Of a stretch of 64,000 nt of DNA, positions 57,940 through 64,000 are shown one piece after another (the stretch's first letter is position 1; each line of letters starts with the position of its first letter). This DNA is from Neodontobutis hainanensis (Eukaryota; Chordata; Actinopteri; Gobiiformes; Odontobutidae): positions 3,866,001 through 3,930,000 of the forward strand of contig JALDNG010000001.1 in assembly GCA_024349245.1 (NCBI GenBank), written 5' to 3'. Position numbers and translations under genes: made by a program. A model generated the notes under the pieces. The model worked only from the letters and a program-made list of their open reading frames with translations, was not told where the DNA came from and did not search any database.

Positions 57940-58280
57940 CAAACTGTATTGCACTGTATCACATCGTATAGAAGCGTATCACATCGAATCGTACTGGATC
58001 TAATCATATTCATTAACTGTTAATTGTAATAAATCACAAATCTCAAAGTATCACACTGAACTGTATCGAACTGCACTGTACCCTACCAAATTGCTTTGTA
58101 TGGAATCACAATGTACCGAATCGTATCGCACTAAAACCTAAGTATTGTATCAAATTATATTGAATCGCATCTAACCTTATCGAACCAGATCTAGTCACAT
58201 GTAAATGTATCGTATTGCATTGAATTGTATCAAATTGCATCAAAACACATCAGAATGCAGCAAATGATCCGTAAGGTATC
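57940..58280. repeat. Degenerate tandem array of ATCG-rich units
   Basis: Short units of roughly 10 bp of the type gtatcgaatc, with variants such as gtatcacatc, gcatctaacc and gtatcaaatt, fill about 340 bp. It begins directly after the LINE tail at 57935. The spacing is irregular and no two units are identical for long, so it is old or of unusual origin. A further piece (agcgtatcgtgaatcgcatc) lies at 58368-58387. Confidence 0.7.
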
Positions 58281-58793
58281 AATGTAAAATTGTAACATAA
58301 CTTCTATTATCCAAGGCAGTGGTTTGACAATCACATTGTATTGTGAGCTTTATTATTAGTATCCAGCGTATCGTGAATCGCATCGTGAGTTACCCCGACA
58401 GCCCCCGGGGCAAAGATTCAGAGAAATGCAGATGAGCTTGACCTCAATACTGCCGCCCCCCTCCCTCACTCCCGCTCCTCTCCTAATCCAGTTACTGTGT
58501 GGATGCTGCTCGTACGGGAAGAGGGGGAAGGGGGGTGTGTGCCCAGTGGGTTCAGAGAGCTTCTGAGGCTGCGAGAGGAGAAAAAACTAAAATGACAACA
58601 CATACAGCCAGCACAAAAGCCAACATGGCGTCTGAATGTAGCATTGGCCCAGGGAAGGAATTATAAGGAATATATAAAAAAACAAAAAAAAAAACAACAA
58701 CCACTTTCAAACATGTCAGTGTTTAAAACATGTGCAGTACCTTTTTCTTGTTTTTCTTCCTCCGTCTTGCTGCTGTTCTGGTTGTTCTCCTGC
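58281..58793. other. C-rich and mixed sequence without a gene
   Basis: A pyrimidine-rich, GC-rich stretch at 58450-58540 (ccgcccccctccctcactcc) stands out. No exon structure is evident. Confidence 0.35.

Positions 58794-58794
<1 letters not shown>

Positions 58795-58838
<44 letters not shown>
58795..58838. repeat. (CA)n microsatellite
   Basis: About 21 CA units with a single CG near the right end. Confidence 0.97.
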
Positions 58839-58840
<2 letters not shown>

Positions 58841-59639
58841 TATGATTAAATGTATAGAAAACATGCATTCAATATCATAGCTATATACGTACAATACATA
58901 CTTCTTTTATTCTCTACCAAATTCATGCAGCACAAGCCCGAGGGGCTAAATATGACTACTCTTAAAAATGACAAAAGTATCTAAGCAGAGAAAAGAGTGA
59001 ATTTTAAAAACGCATATATTTAGAGTAAGATTTGGAGCTTTTCTTAGAAGTTGTAGCTCATTAAAAACAGTCTAGGAATAGAGATTTGGATGTGTGTTTT
59101 TTATGTTTTATGCTTTTTTATGTGTTTCTGTGTCTGTAGTTGTGACTGGTGGTATGCTGCAGGTAGGTCTACTCTGCAGAGCTGTTTGATGCTTTGATGT
59201 TGGCTCCGAGTCCTGGTTTTGATAAGTCTGTGTGTTGTTACCAACCTGTGGGTCATTAAAACTCATCTCTAATCATACAAGATCAGTGGGTTATTGTTTT
59301 AGCTGTATGTGGTCTGTGTGGATGGTTTTAATGCTTGTATCCTGTGTAGCAACTGTCTACAGCAGGGGTCTCCATCCTTCTTTTTCCCTCAGTGAGCAAC
59401 TCTTACAAAATGAAAATGGCAGAGAGCTATTCTTAATCATAGCTTATTTCAACGCAAACAAAATGAATGTTGTTTTGCCAGAACCTTAACCCTGAACGTC
59501 TACAAAATGTTGGTGTCCATAACTCACATTTTAATAAAACAAAAGACATCTAGTTCATGGATGAACTGTTACTGCTGATATCATACACTATTCGTTTGCA
59601 GTCATTGTACTTATGGACTATTTGTCAGTGACTGTTCTG
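58839..59639. other. No confident feature
   Basis: AT-rich. At 59363-59440 the text cagcaggggtctccatcctt and agtgagcaactcttacaaaa resembles one end of a hAT-type fish element, but no second end was found. Confidence 0.35.
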
Positions 59640-59775
59640 GACACATCTACAGTATATGTGAGTGGTTCCCCCTGAGACAGCGAATAGCCCGTTTGTCTAC
59701 TTGCTGCCTTTTGTCTTTGCAAAAAGTAAAGTGATATTGGGCTATATAAATAAAATTGATTTGAATTGAATCTCT
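59640..59775 (+). repeat. LINE/SINE 3' tail
   Basis: Ends with gtaaagtgatattgggctat and ataaataaaattgattt, a tail shared by many fish LINE/SINE copies. Upstream coding is not recognisable. Confidence 0.55.
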
Positions 59776-60984
59776 CACAAATACAATGACCGTGAGTCCA
59801 CACAGCGATAAACAGTTCTGCTTCTCTTTAGAAAATATAGAAAGCTCCATTTTTGCACCAAACACAGGTTTAGCAATGCCACAATGCTTCAGCAGATCTG
59901 GCCAACAGTGTTTAAATTATAGTGTATTCTCATTATGAATACTAAATGGAAAGGAAAGCTGTGAATGGGTACGGCTCAATATAATGAGGGGCATTTTTTT
60001 AATGGCACAAAATGACCAAGTCTCTGAGGAGCTCAACATTGGACTGGAACACATAGGCCGACTGAGGAGAGCTAAAAATACCCAACAATTAACTAAACCA
60101 AGCCAACAGCCACGGCAGGGCAACATATGATTTACAAATTTCTCACTTCACACTGCGGTGCTGATTTCAATGGAGCTCGTAGGCAGACAGAATGAGTATT
60201 TTCATAAACAGAGCCTTTTGACTTTCAGTGGGAGGACTCCTGCAGCTGCTGAGAGTTTTTCCTGTGTTTACTTCAGCGGCAGTGGTTTTGTCCACCTCTC
60301 ACTGACGCAGACGCCAGCCTGGGACTTTGACGAGGCAGTGACTGAGCGCCTCTGATTTTCAACACAATGGCACTAATGAGAACAGTTTCGATGGCGTTTT
60401 TAAACTTTGCAGTGACACTATGATTGATGTGGAAATCAGGACTTTTCCGAAACAATATCCGTGCTTTGACAACAAGGCTACACTGCGACAACACTACATT
60501 TTTAGAACATTTCCATTATCATTTTGTAGCCTGGTGGTTGGGCTGTCATCCTAAAAGTTAAATGTTTTATCTTATATTTTTTAATATTTCTCACACCTGA
60601 ATGTTTTGCATGGTTTTCTGTGTTGGGTTTGTGCGTTCCAATCGTTGTCCAAATTTGTTAAAATATGTTCTCGAGCAAAAGGAAGACTGGTGGTTTTTGT
60701 GAGGCTGGGCAGGTTGAGCCCTGGCTCTGCTCTGTGTGTGTGGAGCGAGACTGAGCAGTGTGACATCGGAGCAACTGGTGACCGAGTAGCCAGTGCCTTT
60801 CTTCTTTTCACTAAAAGTAAGGCGACTTCTGTGACTTTTTTTTTTTCATTGATTTGACAAAGAATAAAGCAGAAGTTATTCCAGTGTTTGTGGTGAGTTA
60901 AATTCATAGTGTCTGTATATAGAGGTTTAATATAAAACAAAAATATAATAGATTCGATTTTGTACAGTACTTTCAAGGGACTTT
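59776..60984. other. No definable feature
   Basis: Ordinary sequence with modestly GC-rich patches at 60220-60350 and 60690-60790 that lack exon signals I can defend. Confidence 0.4.
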
Positions 60985-61215
60985 AAAAATGAGTCCATTA
61001 TTCACTCCACAGTCACACACTGGTGGTGGTAAACTACCTCTATAGCCCTGGTCCAACGGCCTTACCACCCACCTCCAAACACACAGACACTGGAGGCAAG
61101 TGGGGTGAAGTGTCTTGCCCAAGGACATACCGACAGTATGTACTGGGGATGGGAGTGGGGATCGAACTGCCAACCTGCCGGTTCTAGGACAATCTGCTCT
61201 GAGCCACTGAGCAAT
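60985..61215 (-). repeat. tRNA-derived SINE, reverse orientation
   Basis: The reverse complement begins cagtggctcagagcagattg, continues with ggcagttcgatccccactcc (B-box gttcgatccc), then gtccttgggcaagacacttc and a 3' body. The gggcaagacacttca block matches 22018-22268, so both are the same SINE family in opposite orientations. Here the tRNA-like head is kept and the terminal tail is missing. Confidence 0.8.
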
Positions 61216-62384
61216 ATTAAGATGTGGTTAGCCTCACAGCAAGAAGGTCCAGAGATTTTGTGCCACTCCTATCAAGAATTTCAAAAGATAGCAATTTCAG
61301 GTTGATTTCAGGTGACTGGCCAATCACATGCTCACATAGATCTGGTTGCAGCCACAAGGTTTAATTTTAAATAAATTGTCTCCAATTAATAGGATAAACC
61401 AAATCAGTTTAGTAAAACTGTTAAAAAAAATCACTCAAACCACATTTAACGTTGCTCGAAATTCGGTTTAAATTAAGGGGTTTAATTCTAAAAGAATTAA
61501 ACTCAGTTTATTGAAGCAGGGTTTAGTGAAATTCAACCCAGTTTAAAGCGTTTAGGAATGTAATAGAAGCCATAATGAAATGAATGAATGTGTTTTGTTC
61601 ACACCAAGGAGGTAAAAAACATTGCTAATGATGTTGTACTAGTTGTAATAAAACAAAACTTGTGTCTTCTGCTTTGTTGTCAGTAAAGTGGAGTTGTTTG
61701 TTACCACACTCAGCTTTCATTGTGAAAAACATTTTAATCATCTGTCATTGTCTGTAGCAGATGTGTTGACAGCTCTCTGACAGTGGTCAGTCACAGCAGA
61801 AGAGGAGCTACAGCTGCATTTCTACGCATTATGTTTGACTCCTGAGAATCCTTCACTGTTTAACTCAGCAGCACAGGAAGACTATAAACACATCATATTT
61901 AGATATATTCATTAATAAAAAGGGCACAGTAAAACCTCTTTTTGAGTCTTTATACTAAGTTACAGAATATAAACCAGCCAGTGGAAAAAATAAAAAGCAT
62001 AAAAATTGGCAATGTATTCACGAGATGGAGAGAATGTTGGTTTAATTCTGGACAGGTGGGGTATCATGGTCTGTCGTAATATTTTTTTCATGTGGTGGTT
62101 CAGTTTTATCTTTTAGGAGGATGACTGTGTTGTTGTGGGAAGAGTTACAGTGTGAGGGAGAGGGCTGACCATTTTCTATGACTTTCTGGCAATCGCTGCT
62201 TTCATTTCCTGTGACTTTCCCATGATGAATACCCGCTTCACTTTTTTGTGTGCACCCTGATCTGAATCTGTGAGGCTCCCTGTTTTAAAAAATAAATAAA
62301 TAAAACTGTTGTGTGTGGGTGTCTTTGTCTGTTTTTGTCAGCGCTGGAGTGAAAGAGCGCTGTAATTGCGGTGGGAGGCACACA
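61216..62384. other. No confident feature
   Basis: At 61218-61255 ggttagcctcacagcaagaa is the head of another fish retroposon. At 61480-61502 there is a perfect hairpin (gtttaattct, 3-nt loop, agaattaaac) inside a gtttaa-rich stretch (61420-61560). Otherwise plain AT-rich DNA. Confidence 0.4.
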
Positions 62385-62575
62385 TTCACCTCTAGCCTGC
62401 GTGGGCCCGGCGCAGCACCGCTCCACCGCTGTGTGCCGAGTGTGTGCGTCCACCGGTTTTCCCGGTCCGCCTAAAACCCATCTCCGCAAACGCTGCCCTG
62501 CCTCTTGGCCCCATCTCTCCTCCTCGTCCTCCCACTCACTGCACTCATCATTGCAAATCAGTCCGCCAACACACA
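62385..62575. other. GC-rich island, possible exon
   Basis: CpG-rich sequence (gtgggcccggcgcagcaccg; ttcccggtccgcctaaaacc) with open frames on both strands, 92 codons plus and 112 codons minus. It might be a first exon or untranslated leader, perhaps of a minus-strand transcript. No motif identifies it. Confidence 0.2.
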
Positions 62576-63499
62576 TCTATTCAAACAGTCACAACTCTAA
62601 CCAGATCTTTCTTCATTTAGGGCCTCTTTTTTGTTTTTACGTTTCATAATCATCCACTGGCTGTATTTACTCCATGACCCTTCATATATTACACTTATGT
62701 CCACAGTTACGAGAAGATAAAAGGACTAGTTACAGTCATTATCAAGTCTAGGTGATGGGTGCATTAAACACATTAACATACAAAGACGTTATAGCTATGA
62801 CATGATGTTTGTATGCACGCATTGTAATCTGATAATTCATAGTATAAACAATATTATCACTGAATTATATAAATAATTCAAAACCACTGCCAAACACAGC
62901 TCATTTGTCACATTACCAGCGACACTAGGGCAAAAAAATGTCCAAATAAACTTTGAATGGAGTCGGCTGTACGAGAAGCAATGGGTGGAAAAAAAAGAAA
63001 AGATTTGTGAAGAATACAGAATCCTGTAGGAGGCACCAGCGCAAGGACCAGCCGCGTTTAACATGGAACTGACAATTGTACAGAACCAGTCTGATGTTTT
63101 GAAAGCGCAGTTAAAAATGGTTTGTTCTGCACAGCGTCACTCGACATGAGTTGGCACACGCTCAGTTCATGAGCAGCTTCCGAAACAAAAAAAGATACGG
63201 CAATCACAGACACAGTATCACTGTTGAGAGTTCTTCAGCTTGAGGGAACCTGGGTTTTTTAAAACCAGGAGACTACCTTAACCCAGTTTATCCATCCTTT
63301 TTTGGACTTGTTGTATCGTTGTATAGTATAGTTTAGTTAGTATTACATCCCAGAGCTGCTCTTCTACAGATTAATGAAAGCGTCAATAGTCAAGAGTCGG
63401 ACACTGATTGCAACACAAATTCTTCCAGTCAGTTGTATTGTATGCTTTCCAGGAGATGTGTCAGCTTTCTTTAAACTATATTATTCTAGTATAACATAC
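62576..63499. other. No definable feature
   Basis: AT-rich DNA with a small palindrome around 63250-63270. Confidence 0.4.
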
Positions 63500-63745
63500 A
63501 GCAGGAGCGTGATTTTTACAATGGGGCCCACAAGAGCAAACCTTCTTTTGTTTTTTTCAAGAAGTAATACAGGTCCTTTAAGACGGATTTGAACAAGTTT
63601 TAGACAGATGTGAACAGGTTTGAGTCAAATTTGTATTTTGTGATTGAGCTGCTGTTGCAGCCAATAACAATAAATTTTATCTCTGAAGATGAGGGCCGCA
63701 AAAAATCTGACCATGGGCCGTACTTTTGACATGTCTGATATAGAG
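63500..63745 (+). mobile_element. Possible hAT-type remnant
   Basis: The end agggccgcaaaaaatctgac, atgggccgtacttttgacat, gtctgata resembles the common hAT terminus with gggccrnattttgacay. A left end may be cagcaggagcgtg at 63500. No target duplication was found, so the limits are uncertain. Confidence 0.35.
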
Positions 63746-64000
63746 CAATAAAGGAAAATTACCAGTCCTTTTGGAATAATGGGTGTAAATCCAATATTTA
63801 CAATGTTAGAAAAATACATTTTCAATACAATATTTGATGTAAATCCATGATTCCTTTTGGTCTTTTCATGGAAATAGCTATTTTCCATTTTGAGACTCAT
63901 CCCTGCCTCTGTAGAGCACTCTGCTCACCCCACTCGTTCTGCCTGAGCACAGCTTTGACTAATCTGTGTAAATGTGTGTAAATATGTTGCAGAGAATTTC
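63746..64000. other. No definable feature
   Basis: Ordinary sequence to the window edge. Confidence 0.4.

Noticed and set aside
58644..58894. Histidine-threonine and cysteine-valine repeat frames
   Set aside because: They are translations of the (CA)n microsatellite at 58795-58838.
1..64000. A prokaryotic-style operon, defence system or viral genome
   Set aside because: No clustered same-strand genes, ribosome binding sites or viral replication/structural genes are present; the reverse transcriptase and recombinase fragments belong to ordinary fish retrotransposons.

Overview
The window reads as AT-rich vertebrate DNA, almost certainly from a teleost fish. The evidence is one split gene with GT/AG introns, several Tc1-like and hAT DNA transposons, a DIRS-type tyrosine recombinase fragment, 5'-truncated LINEs of fish type, tRNA-derived SINE pieces, and long (AT)n and (CA)n microsatellites. 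There is no prokaryotic gene organisation. Most open frames in the window are chance frames or antisense shadows of repeats.

The one gene I recognise with confidence is the 3' end of dgkz (diacylglycerol kinase zeta) on the minus strand. Five exons between 54725 and 45719 join in phase. They encode the C-terminal ankyrin repeats and a final exon ending in the PDZ ligand ETAV followed by a stop. The intron before the last exon is about 7.6 kb. It holds a SINE-like piece, a 69-bp (TA)n tract, a candidate conserved non-coding element near 48.7-49.0 kb and a Tc1 remnant. The catalytic exons of the gene were not found up to 64000.

Layout. 0-6.8 kb: Tc1 remnants, an RTE/Rex3-like LINE with a perfect 15-bp target duplication, inserted between inverted arms of another repeat, and a rearranged Tc1. 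7.6-8.4 kb: two minisatellite arms in opposite orientation. 11.4-12.9 kb: a structurally complete but mutated Tc1 element. 15.2-15.7 and 23.2-23.9 kb: two short hAT-type elements, the second with a perfect 8-bp target duplication. 16.2 and 29.7 kb: LINE tails. 26.8 kb: a cluster of DR1-like nuclear-receptor motifs. 27.7-28.5 kb: an internally deleted Tc1. 38.8-39.5 kb: a DIRS-like recombinase relic. 45.7-54.7 kb: dgkz. 55-64 kb: further Tc1, LINE and SINE pieces, a degenerate ATCG-rich array, a (CA)n tract and a hAT-like end.

Between these lie long stretches in which I see nothing definable, plus a few GC-rich or coding-like islands (1.2-1.5, 5.3, 28.9-29.1, 31.0-31.2, 35.4-35.7, 40.8-41.0, 55.4-55.6 and 62.4-62.6 kb). 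These may be exons or conserved elements, but I cannot identify them. I found no convincing novel biological system. The best leads are the inverted minisatellite arms, the duplicated 18.9/22.7 kb segment, the DR1 cluster and the candidate conserved elements.
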